The notes under the pieces are model-generated. The model did no database searches. It was not told the origin of the DNA and saw only the letters and a list, made by a program, of their open reading frames with translations. From Mesorhabditis belari (Eukaryota; Nematoda; Chromadorea; Rhabditida; Rhabditidae), in the NCBI GenBank assembly GCA_958450365.1, contig CAUEEP010000458.1, positions 62,001 to 126,000 of the forward strand: a DNA stretch of 64,000 bases, given 5' to 3'. Shown here piece after piece: positions 1-11,997 of this stretch. The position numbers were made by a program, and so were the translations under genes. Each line of letters begins with the position of its first letter. Position 1 is the first letter of the stretch.

Positions 1-3000
1 ATTGAAGAAGCGCCACTCTATGAGAGATTCTCACCCGAACTCGAGCCGGTGATCACAGAAGAAGAGGTTGCCGTTCCAAGTGATCAATTGACTCAAGAAG
101 AACTTGATCACATTGCTTGGATCCAGAAGATGGCTGAACAGTCTACGATTAACTTTGAACAAGAAAGGAAAGCAATTAATGATGATGAAACGATTGAGAG
201 ATTTGATTCTACTACTTCATATGCACAAATGGTTCTCGCAGCAAAGTTGGAGTTCACTGAAGATTTACCGTCTTGGGATGATCAAGCCGAATCCTTTGAA
301 AGATCAAGTGAAACATCGGGTGCTGATGAAAATCGCTCATTTAGCGAATCATCCATTGAGGAAGCGCCCCTTTATGAACGATTCTCTCCTCAACTTGAAC
401 CGATAATCAAGGAAGAAGAAGAGGTTGCCGGTCTAAGCGATCAGTTGACTCAAGAAGAGTTAGATCACATTGCTTGGATTCAGAAAATGGCTGAACAATC
501 CACGTTCGACTTTGACCAACAAAGGAAAGCGATTCCCGATGATGAACTGATTGAGAGATTTGATGCAGCCACTTCTCATGGTAAAGAGGTTCTAGAAGCA
601 AAATTGGAGTTTACCGAAAATTTGCCGACATGGGGTTATCGAGCTGAATCATTCGAGGTGCGATCAAGTGCAACATCCGGCGCTGATGCTGAACACTCGT
701 TTGATCAATTCTCGGTTGAGGAGGTGCCACTTTATCAACGTTTCTCTCCGCAACTCGAGATTAAACAAGAAGTTGCTGCTCCAAGTGACCAGTTGACTCA
801 AGAAGAACTTGATCATATTGCCGCGATTCTGAAAAAAGCACAACAGTCAACTATAAATTTCGAACAACAAAGAAAAGCAATATTTGACGATCAACTTCTT
901 GACAAATTTGATCCCATCACTGTTCACGCTCAGTTATTAATTCAGGCACAGCTAGAAACAGTTCAAATCTTACCGATGAGAGACGAGGAATCAGAATCGA
1001 TAGAAAAGTCCAGTGCAACATCAGGAGCTGATGATCATTCACCAGTGTCTCCTATTTCACAAGCTGGCATCAGTGATCAGTTCCAAGACTCAATGGAAGA
1101 AGGATTCTTAACAAATGAAAGCGAACCGGGACCCAGCTTGATGAGAAAAATACTCCAAGAAGCTTCAACGGAATTTGGTGCTCGGGTTCCACCACCTCGA
1201 CCAATTCCACCAGCTATCCAAGATTTGCTAGTATTAAAACAGATCACCGTCGATTATTCTCAATCAACGCAAGTATCAAAAGTTACAGCTGAAAACCCGG
1301 TATTGATTCCACCGAAAGAAGAACTAGTTATTGAAGTCAAAACATCATTGGAAGCTTCACTTTGCGGAAGTGAAGCATTGAGAATGTTTGCAAAAGAAAG
1401 CTCCCAACCATTACTCGTAAAGTCAATGATCAATGAGGTTGTACCTCCAAATGATCAGTTGACCCAAGAAGAGCTTGATCACATTGCTTGGATCCAAAAG
1501 ATGGCTGAACAGTCAACAATCGACTTTGAACAACAAAGAAAAGCAATTAATGATGATGAGCTCATTGAGAGATTTGATGCAACAACCTCCCATGCACAAA
1601 TGGTTCTCGAAGCAAAGTTGGAGTTTACGGAAGGTTTGCCCTCATGGGATGATCGAGATGAATCAATTGAGAAACACTTGAGTTCGACATCTGGTGCTGA
1701 CCGTACATTTGACCAGTCATCATTTGATGAAATGTTACTCAAAGAAGATGAAGAAAAGGCTGAGGTTGTTCAAAGTAATGAGTTAACCCAAGAAGAACTT
1801 GATCACATTGCTTGGATTCAAAAGATGGCTGAACAGTCAACAATCGACTTTGAGCAGCAAAGAAAAGCAATTCATGATAATGAACTGATTGAGAGATTTG
1901 ATGCTTCTACTTCTCATGCACAAATGGTTCTCGAAGCAAAGTTGGAGTTTACGGAAGATTTGCCGTCTTGGGGTGATCGAGCTGAATCAATTGAAAGATC
2001 AAGTGTGACATCCGGTGCTGATGCCGATCGTTCATTTGACCAATCGTCTGTTGAAGAAGCGCCTTTATATAAGAAATTTTCTTCTCCACTCAAGACAGCA
2101 ATCAAAGAAGAAGCGGTCGTTATTCCGAGCCATCAGTTGACTCAGGAAGAACTAGATCACATTGCTTGGATCCAGAAGATGGCTGAACAATCCACTCTTG
2201 ATTTTGAAAAAGAAAGAATAGCAATCTTTGATGAAGAGCTAGTTGAGGAGACTGATGCTACAACCTCACATACACAAAAGATTATTGAGGCAAAGTTGGA
2301 GCTCACTGAAAACTTGCCTTCTTGGGATAACCAAGTTGAATCGGTTGAAGAACACTCGAGCGCAACATCTGGTGCTGATGTGGAGCATTCGTTTGAACAA
2401 TCATCATTTGAAGAAACTTTACTCAAAGAAGATGGAGAACAGGTTGTTCCGAGTGACCAGTTGACTCAGGAAGAGCTAGCTCACATTGCTTGGATTCAGA
2501 AAATGGCTGAACAATCCACGTTTAACTTCGAACAACAAAGGAAAGCGATTCACGATAATGAGCTCATTGAGAGATTTGATGCAACTACTTCTCATGCACA
2601 AATGGTTCCCGAAGCAAAGTTCGAGTTTAGCGAGAGCTTGCCTTCTCGGGATGATGAAGTAAAATCATCTGAAACTAAAACTTTGACTGTTAAACAAGAG
2701 TCACAAGGCAATGAATATGATTTTTTGGCGAAACTAGTAAAAGAAACATCTGCTGAATGGACATTGGCAAAGCCAAGACGTCCTCGACCAAGTGAATGGG
2801 GACATAAGGAATCAGAAATTTGTCAGTCTCGAGAAATCGAATTTGACAAAGAAGAATTAACGTTAGTCATGTCGCCAGAACTCGAAAAAGAAAGAGAGAT
2901 TAGAGAGAAAGTGTCAACGATCACAGTGAACAGTGAAAAAATCGATCAAGAAGTGATTGTTGTTCGGCCAATTATTTCCAAAGTACAAGCTTTAATGGGA

Positions 3001-6000
3001 AATACTTTATGGAGTAAAGAGATGGAAGAATCTGTCAAATCATCGTCAACATCTGGTGCAGATGATGAAGCCTCCTTTGATCAGGAATCATTTGAACGAG
3101 AAGATTTCTATAACTTGCCACCTGCTAGATTAGAACCATCTAGAATCTTTGACGAGATCAAACTCGAATCAATTTCTGTTATCAGTGCTGAAACAGAGAA
3201 GCTATCAAGCGCAAGCGCTGAAAATTCGATTCTAATCTCTCCGGTTCAACTTATCGATGAGGAAATGCATCTAAAACTTGAGACTGTAACATGTACAAGC
3301 ACTGAAAGACCAGCAATCATTGATTGGTCCTTGCCTATCATTCTTCCAACTGTATCACAAGCTTCCACACCTACTTCGGGTGAAGATAAACGAGAATCTG
3401 AAGAACAATCTGAAGAAGAAACAATTGAAGAATTAGAACATCGTAAAATTTTACAACAAGTTGAAAGTGTTGAAAGAAAACCACCACCACGACCTGCACC
3501 ACCTAGAAAACAAAGTGCAGACTCGGTTGAGAAAATTGATTTGAGCAAGACTTATGTGATGCAACAACTTGAAGAACTCAAGACTAAAGCAAGAGAATAT
3601 CAACATGACGAAGTAACAACAAGCATTCCAACTCTTACCTTTTGGAGTGAAGATGATGACCGACCTAAATCTGAATCTGTATCGTTTCCCGAAGACTCAG
3701 AAGATTCTTCTTTGACTTCGGAAGCGGATGATGAACGAGAATCAACTGGATCTGAATATCAAAGTGACTCATTTACTGAAAGCATCGATTTTGAAGAATT
3801 GAATATTTTAATGGAGACGAAAAGCAAAGAGTTTTTCAAGACAAAACTCTGGCCTTTAAAGCGAAATTGTGATAATCTACGGAGAGCCAATGAAAAGATT
3901 ATCTTTGAAGAAAATGAATCAGACTTAAGCTCAATAGCTTCTTCTAGCAGCTCAATTGAAGAAACTTTGGACACAACTGGGATCTCGAATGAGCTGGCAA
4001 CGATGGTAATCAGTAATCAGTTTGCAGAGATACTCAATGTGGCTAATCGAATCGGTAGACGACATTCATTTGATTTGAGCACCAGAATCACTAAAAGCGA
4101 AGGAGCACAAGTGAAACCATTTGAAACAGCCTCTCCGCCGACGCCGGCTTTAAAGAAAAGACCACCATTGTTACGAGCTCCAACTGTTGCCGGTTTTGAA
4201 ACACGTGCTGATCTCTCGGCCAAGCAAATCAGTGAAGAAATCATGGATCAAATGCAAGCGACGAACTTGATATTAGATAATTTAGAAGTTAAGATTGAGA
4301 GAATCGGCAGAAAAGAACTCTACGGTTTTGACTCGTCTGACTCAGAAAGCGAAGATGAGGCTACTGATTTTGGAACTGATGCAAGTGGTGCTTGGTCAAA
4401 GGACAACGAATTATGGGGTGAAAGAGCCGAATCGATTGAGGAGCGATCAAGTGCAACATCCGGCGCTGATGCTGAGCACTCGTTCGATCAATCATCGGTT
4501 GAAGAGACACCACTTTACGAACGGTTCTCTCCTCAACTTGAACTTGTGGCCAAAGAAGAGGTTCCTGCACCAAGTGATCAATTGACTCAAGCAGAACTTG
4601 ATCATATTGCTTGGATTCAGAAAATGGCTGAACAGTCAACAATCGACTTTGAAGAACAAAGGAAAGCAATCTTTGATGATGAAATCGTTGAAAGGTTTGA
4701 TGCAACCACTTCATACGCAAATATGGTTGCTGAAGCAAAGCTAGAGTTTATTGAAGATTTATCGTCATGGGGTGATAGAGTTGAATCCATTGAAAAGTCA
4801 AGTGCGACATCCGGTGCTGATGCCGACCGTTCATTTGATCAGTCATCAGTTGAAGAGATGCCTCTATCTGAAAGATTCTCTCCCCAACACGAGATTAAAA
4901 AAGAAGAGGTTGTTGGCCCGAGTGATCAGTTGACTCAGGAAGAACTCGACCACATTGCCTGGATCCAGAAAATGGCTGAACAATCTACTCTTGATTTTGA
5001 ACAACGCAGAAAAGCAATCTTTGACGATGAATTGATTGAGAAACTTGATGCAACCGTTTCCCACGCGCAAAAATTTGTCGAGGCAAAGCTGGAGTTTACA
5101 GAAGATTTACCGTCATGGGGTGATAGAGTTGAATCCATTGAAAGATCAAGTGCGACATCCGGTGCTGATGCCGGCCGTTCATTTGATCAGTCATCAGTTG
5201 AAGAGGCATCACTATTTGAAAGGCTCTCTCCCCAGCTTGAGACCAAAGAAGTTGAGATTGCCGCTCCAGGTGATCAGCTGACACAAGAAGAGCTCGACCA
5301 TATTGCTTGGATTCAAAAGATGGCTGAGCAGTCAACAATCGACTTTGAGCAGCAAAGACAAGCAATTTTTGATGATGAACTCATTGAGCGGTTTGATTCT
5401 ACAACTTCTTGCGCCCAAAATGTTATTGAAACAAAGTTGGAATTCACTGAGGACTTGCCTTCTTGGGGAGATCGTGCCGAATCAATTGAAGCACGTTCAA
5501 GTGCAACATCCGGTGCTGATGAATTCGATCAGTCATCAGTTGAAGATGCACCACTCTATGAGAGGTTCTCACCCCAACTTGAGCCTGTGATTCAAGAAGA
5601 AGCCAATGTTCTAAGTGATCAATTAACTCAAGAAGAGTTAGATCACATTGCTTGGATTCAGAAGATGGCTGAACAATCAACAATCGACTTTGAGCAGCAA
5701 AGAAAAGCGATTCAGGATGATGAACTGATTGATAGATTTGATGCAACAACCTCCCATGCACAAGTAGTTCTCGAAGCAAAGTTGGAGTTTACCGAAGACT
5801 TACTTTTGATTCACCAAAGATTCAAAGAAGCCGAACGATCGAAATCGGTTGGAGCAGACTCAAGTGCAACATCTGGTGCTGATGTGGATCATTCGTTTGA
5901 TCAGTCATCATTTGAAGAAACAACATTCAAAGAAGTGGAGGTTGCTGCTCCAAGTGATGAGTTAACTCAAAAAGAGCTTGATCACATTGCTTGGATTCAA

Positions 6001-9000
6001 AAGATGGCTGAACAAGCCACTCTTGACTTTGAACAACAACGCAAAACAATCTTTGACGAAGGGCTATTTGAGAGGTTTGATGATATAACTTCTTATGGTC
6101 AAAATGTTACCAAAGCAAAGTTGGAATTGAGTGAAGAGTTGGTATTATATAATGACCGAGATGAATCGATTGAGAAGCGATCAAGTGCAACATCTGGTGC
6201 TGATGAAGAGCGTACCATTGATCAGTCCTTTGAAGAAACTTTACTTAAAGAAGATGGAAAACAGGTTGTTCCGAGTGACCAGTTGACTCAGGAAGAGCTA
6301 GCTCACATTGCTTGGATCCAGAAGATGGCTGAACAGTCAACAATCGACTTTGAAAAACAAAGGAAAGCAATTAATGATGATGAACTGATTGAGAGATTTG
6401 ATGCAACTACTTCTCATGCACAAAAGGTCGCTGAAGCAAAATTGGAGTTCACTGAAGATTTACCGTCTTGGGATGATCAAGCCGAATCCTTTGAAAGATC
6501 AAGTGAAACATCGGGTTCTGATGGAAATCGCTCATTTAGCGAATCATCCATTGAGGAAGCGCCCCTTTATGAACGATTCTCTCCTCAACTTGAACCGATA
6601 ATCAAGGAAGAAGAAGAGGTTGCCGTTCCAAGTGACCAGTTGACTCAGGAAGAGCTAGATCACATTGCTTGGATTCAGAAAATGGCTGAACAATCCACGT
6701 TCGACTTTGACCAACAAAGGAACGCGATTCCCGATGATGAACTGATTGAGAGATTTGATGCAGCCACTTCTCATGGTAAAGAGGTTCTAGAAGCAAAATT
6801 GGAGTTTACCGAAAATTTGCCGACATGGGGTTATCGAGCTGTATCATTTGAGGCGCGATCAAGTGCAACATCCGGCGCTGATGCTGAACACTCGTTCGAT
6901 CAATCCTCGGTTGAGGAGGTGCCACTTTATCAACGGTTCTCTCCGCAACTCGAGATTAAAGAAGAAGTTGCTGCTCCAAGTGACCAGTTGACTCAAGAAG
7001 AACTTGATCACATTGCCGCAATTCTGAAAAAAGCACAACAGTCAACTATAAACTTCGAACAACAAAGAAAAGCAATATTTGATGATCAACTTCTTGACAA
7101 ATTTGATCCCATCACTGTTCACGCTCAGTTATTAATTCAGGCACAGCTAGAAACAGTTCAAATCTTACCGATGAGAGACGAGGAATCAGAATCGATAGAA
7201 AAGTCCAGTGCAACAATTGAACTAGAGCCAATGTTCAGAGAACATGCTCCTAGTGATCAGTTGACTCAGGAAGAACTCGACCACATTGCTTGGATTGAGA
7301 AGATGGCTCAGCAATCCACTCTTGATTTTGAACAGCAACAGAAAGCAGTCTTTGGCAATGAATTGATTGAGAAACTTGATGCAACCGTTTCCCACGCGCA
7401 AAAAGTTGTTGAGGCAAAGCTGGAGTTCTCAGAAGATTTACCGTCATGGGGTGATAGAGTTGGATCCATTGAAAGATCAAGTGCGACATCCGGCGCTGAC
7501 GCCGACCGCTCTTTTGACCAATCATCTGTTGAGGAGGCGGCATTATACGAAAGGTTCTCTCCCGAACTCGAGCCGGTGATCAAAGAAGAAGAGCATGATC
7601 TTGCTGTTTCAAGTGATCAGTTGACTCAAGAAGAGTTAGATCACATTGCTTGGATTCAGAAGATGGCCGAGCAGTCAACAATCGACTTTGAACAACAAAG
7701 GAAAGAAATTCATGATGATGAACTGATTGAGAGATTTGATGCTACTACTTCTCATGCACAAATGGTTCTCGAAGCAAGGTTGGAATCCACTGAGGACTTG
7801 CCTTCCTGGGGAGATCGTGCTGAATCAGTTGAAGAACGTTCAAGTGCAACATCCGGTGCCGATGAATTCGATCAGTCATCAGTTGAAGATGCACCACTTT
7901 TTGAGAGGTTCTCACCCGAACTTGAACCTGTGATTAAAGAAGAAGCTAATGTTTCAAGTGATCAATTAACTCAAGAAGAGCTAGATCACATTGCTTGGAT
8001 CCAGAAGATGGCTGAACAGTCAACAATCGACTTTGAGCAGCAAAGAAAAGCGATTCATGATGATGAAATGATTGAGAGATTTGATGAAACAATTGTACAT
8101 GCACAAATGGTTCTCGAAGCAAAGTTGGAGTTTACGCAAGATTTGCCGTCTTGGGATGATCGAGCTGAATTAATTGAGAAACACTTGAGTTCAACATCTG
8201 GTGCTGATGAAGATCGTATATTTGACAAAGATGATGAGGAAAGGACTGAGGTTGTTCAAAGTAATGAGTTAACCCAAGAAGAGCTCGACCATATTGCTTG
8301 GATTCAAAAGATGGCTGAACAGTCAATGATCGACTTTGAACAACAAAGGAAAGCGATTCCCGATGATGAACTAATTGAGAGATTTGATGCAACTACTTCA
8401 TGCGCATTGAAGGTTGCTGAAGTAAGGTTAGAGTTTACCGAAGATTTGCCGTCATGGGGTGATAGAGCCGAGTCCATTGAAAAACTTTCAAGTGCAACAT
8501 CAGGCGCTGATGCTGAACACTCATTTGACCAATCTTCCGTTGAAGAGGCGCCACTGCACGAAAGATTTTCACCTGAACTCGAAAGTATTCAGTTGACTCA
8601 AATTGAACATGATTTCAAGGTAATGTCACCTCCTCGTCCCGAGCCACCAAAAGTTCAAGATGACATTTTGTCAGCAACGATTGAGGTCAACTTGAGAGAA
8701 TCAGAAAAAGGAAAAGCTGGAATATGGTCAATTGCAGAGCCGATTCGGATCCAACAACATGAAACTTATCTTGAATCTGAAACTATGATTCAGACTTGTT
8801 ACAGTGAAAAGGTTGAATTGATCCAGCCATCATTTTCGATGCCGATATTCTCTCGAATCGGCTCAGAAAGTGTGTCTTCTTGCACGTCTGGTGCTGATGA
8901 AGATCGTTCTTTTGATCAGTCATCAATTGAAGAAGCGCCACTCTATGAGAGATTCTCATCCGAACTGGAGCCAGTGATCAAAGAAGAAGAGGTTGCCGTT

Positions 9001-11997
9001 CCAAGTGATCAATTGACTCAAGAAGAAATTGATCACATTGCTTGGATCCAAAAGATGGCTGAGCAGTCAATGATAGACTTTGAAGAACAGAGGAAAGCAA
9101 TTCACGATGAGAAGCTAATTGAACGATTTGATTCTACTACTTCATATGCACAAATGGTTCTCGCAGCAAAACTGGAGTTCATTGAAGATTTGCCGTCTTG
9201 CGGTGATGAAGCCGAATCCTTTGAAAAATCCAGTGAAACATCGGGTGCTGATGAAAATCGCTCATTTAGCGAATCATCCATTGAGGAAGCGCCCCTTTAT
9301 GAACGATTCTCTCCTCAACTTGAACCGATAATCAAGGAAGAAGAAGAGGTTGCCGGTCTAAGCGATCAGTGGACTCAAGAAGAGTTAGATCACATTGCTT
9401 GGATTCAGAAGATGGCCGAGCAGTCAACAATCGACTTTGAACAACAAAGGAAAGAAATTCATGATGATGAACTGATTGAGAGATTTGATGCTACTACTTC
9501 TCATGCACAAATGGTTCTCGAAGCAAGGTTGGAATCCACTGAGAACTTGCCTTCCTGGGGAGATCGTGCTGAATCAGTTGAAGAACGTTCAAGTGCAACA
9601 TCCGGTGCTGATGAATTCGATCAGTCATCAGTTGAAGATGCACCATTCTATGAGAGGTTCTCACCCCAACTTGAACCTGTGATTCAAGAAGAAGCTAACA
9701 TTCCAAGTGATCAGTTAACTCAAGAAGAGTTAGATCACATTGCTTGGATCCAAAAGATGGCTGAACAATCAACAGTCGACTTTGAACAACAAAGGAAAGC
9801 AATTCATGATTTTGATTCTACCACTTTGCAGGCACAGAGAATTGCCGAGGCAAGGTTAGAATTCGCTGAAGAGTTACCTGATTGGGGTGTTGAATCAACC
9901 GGTGAGCGATCAAGTGCAACATCCGCTGCTGATGCTGAGTATTTATCTGAAGAGACGTTACTCAAGGAAGAAGTTAGTGCTCCAAGGAATCATTTGACTC
10001 AAGAAGAGCTAGACCATATTGCTTGGGTGCAAAAGATGGCTGAACAATCCATGATTGACTTTGAACAAGAAAGAAAAGCAATTTTCGATGATGAATTGAT
10101 TGAGAGATTTGATGCTAATACTTCTCATGTACAAAAGGTTGCTGAAGCAAAATTGGAGTTCACTGAAGATTTGCCGTCATGGGGTGATAGAGCCGAGTCC
10201 ATTGAAGAACTTTCAAGTGCAACATCAGGCGCTGATGCTGAACACTCATTTGATCAATCTTCAGTTGAAGAGGCGCCACTATACGAACGTTTCTCTTCTC
10301 AACTTGAGGCAGTAATCAAAGAAGAACCAAGTGACCAGCTCACTCAAGAAGAACTCGACCATATTGCTTGGATTCAAAAGATGTCTGAACAGTCAACAAT
10401 CGACTTTGAGCAGCAAAGAAAAGCTATTTTGGATGACGAGCTTGTCGAGAGATTCGATGCAACAATTTCTCATGCTCAAAAGATTCATGAGGTGAAGTTG
10501 GAGTTCACAGAAGAATTGCCGTCATGGGGTGATAGAGTTGAATCTTTTGAGGAGCGATCAAGCGCAACCGCGGGGGCTGATGAAAATCGTTCCTTTGATC
10601 AATCGTCTTTTGAAGAGGCACCTTTATTTGCAAGATTCTCCCCCCAACTCGAGACAGTGATAAAGGAAGAAGAAGAAGTTCTATCAAATGATCAGTTGAC
10701 CCAAGAAGAGCTTGATCACATTGCTTGGATCCAAAAGATGGCTGAACAGTCAACAATCGACTTTGAAGAACAAAGGAAAGCAATTCATGATGATGAACTG
10801 ATTGAGAGATTTGATGCCACTACTTCATACGCCCAAAATGTTATCGAAGCAAAGTTGGAATTCATTGATGAATGGCCTTCCTGGGGAGATCGTGTTGAAT
10901 CAGTTGAAGAACATTCAGGTGCAACATCCGGTGCTGATGTTGAATTCGATCAGTCATCAGTTGAAGAAGCACCACTTTTTGAGAGGTTCTCACCCCAACT
11001 TGAACCTGTGATTAAAGAAGAAGCTAATGTTTCAAGTGATCAATTAACTCAAGAAGAGCTAGATCACATTGCTTGGATCCAGAAGATGGCTGAACAGTCA
11101 ATGATCGACTTTGAACAAGAAAGAAAAGCAATTCATGATGATGAACTGATTGATAGATTTGATGAAACAATTGTACATGCACAAAAGATTCTTGATGCAA
11201 AGTTAGAGTTCACAGAGGATTTGCCATCATGGGGTGATAGAACTGAATCGATTGAAGAACGTTCAAGTGCAACATCTGGTGCTGATGCTGAGTTCAATCA
11301 GTCATCAGTTGAAGAAGCACCACTTGAGGAGAGGTTCTCACCTGAACTTGAACCGGTGATTCAAGAAGAAGCTAACATTCCAAGTGATCAATTAACTCAA
11401 GAAGAGTTAGATCACATTGCTTGGATCCAGAAAATGGCTGAACAGTCAACAATCGACTTTGAACAACAAAGAAAAGCGATTCAGGATGATGAACTGATTG
11501 AGGGATTTGATGCAACTACTTCTCATGCACAAAAGATCGCTGAAGCAAAGTTGGAGTACTCTAAACTCGACGAGACCTTGACTCAAGCTGAATCCCCGAA
11601 AGAGCCTGTATCGATCGAACAACATTATTTATCAGGGACGCAAGTGCGTCGAAGATCATCTGTTAGCGTGCAACAACTTAGTGAAAAGCTACAATCTACA
11701 ACCATTCGGTCATCTATTGAAGGAATTTCTACAAACAGATCTTTCCCACCAAGACAAACGACAATTTCAGCGCTGGAATTCATCAAAACGCCAACAAGAG
11801 TCACGAATGAACAGGAGTTTTTCGGTTCAAGTGCATTTGGTTTTAACGCAGAAAAAGACGAATTAGCTGCTGAAGAAGAGTTGCCTGAGGAATTTTCTTA
11901 TCAACAATTTGAAGAGTCTAAATTGAAGCGACAGCCGACTACAGTTATCTATACAGATTCATCGCTACGAGCTTCACATTCTTCGTATCCGCTTGAG
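1..11997 (+). CDS. cla-1: Exon 1 (5' end outside window): 27-copy repeat exon
   Basis: Open in frame 1 from the first base; donor GAG|GTAAAG in phase 0 (the frame would otherwise stop at 12009). It holds 27 copies of a unit of mostly about 85-110 residues. Each starts with a helix [19 protein letters not shown], then an acidic helix ([20 protein letters not shown]), an [12 protein letters not shown] segment, a [21 protein letters not shown] linker and a [17 protein letters not shown] tail. Three stretches break the array: about 1040-1440, 2650-4430 and 8580-8870. They hold proline motifs PPPRPIPP (near 1189), PPPRPAPP (near 3481) and PPRPEPP (near 8629), plausible SH3 ligands. Strongly acidic, likely disordered between helices. 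No promoter or start codon in the window. A single exon of at least 12 kb is exceptional for a nematode. Confidence 0.9.
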
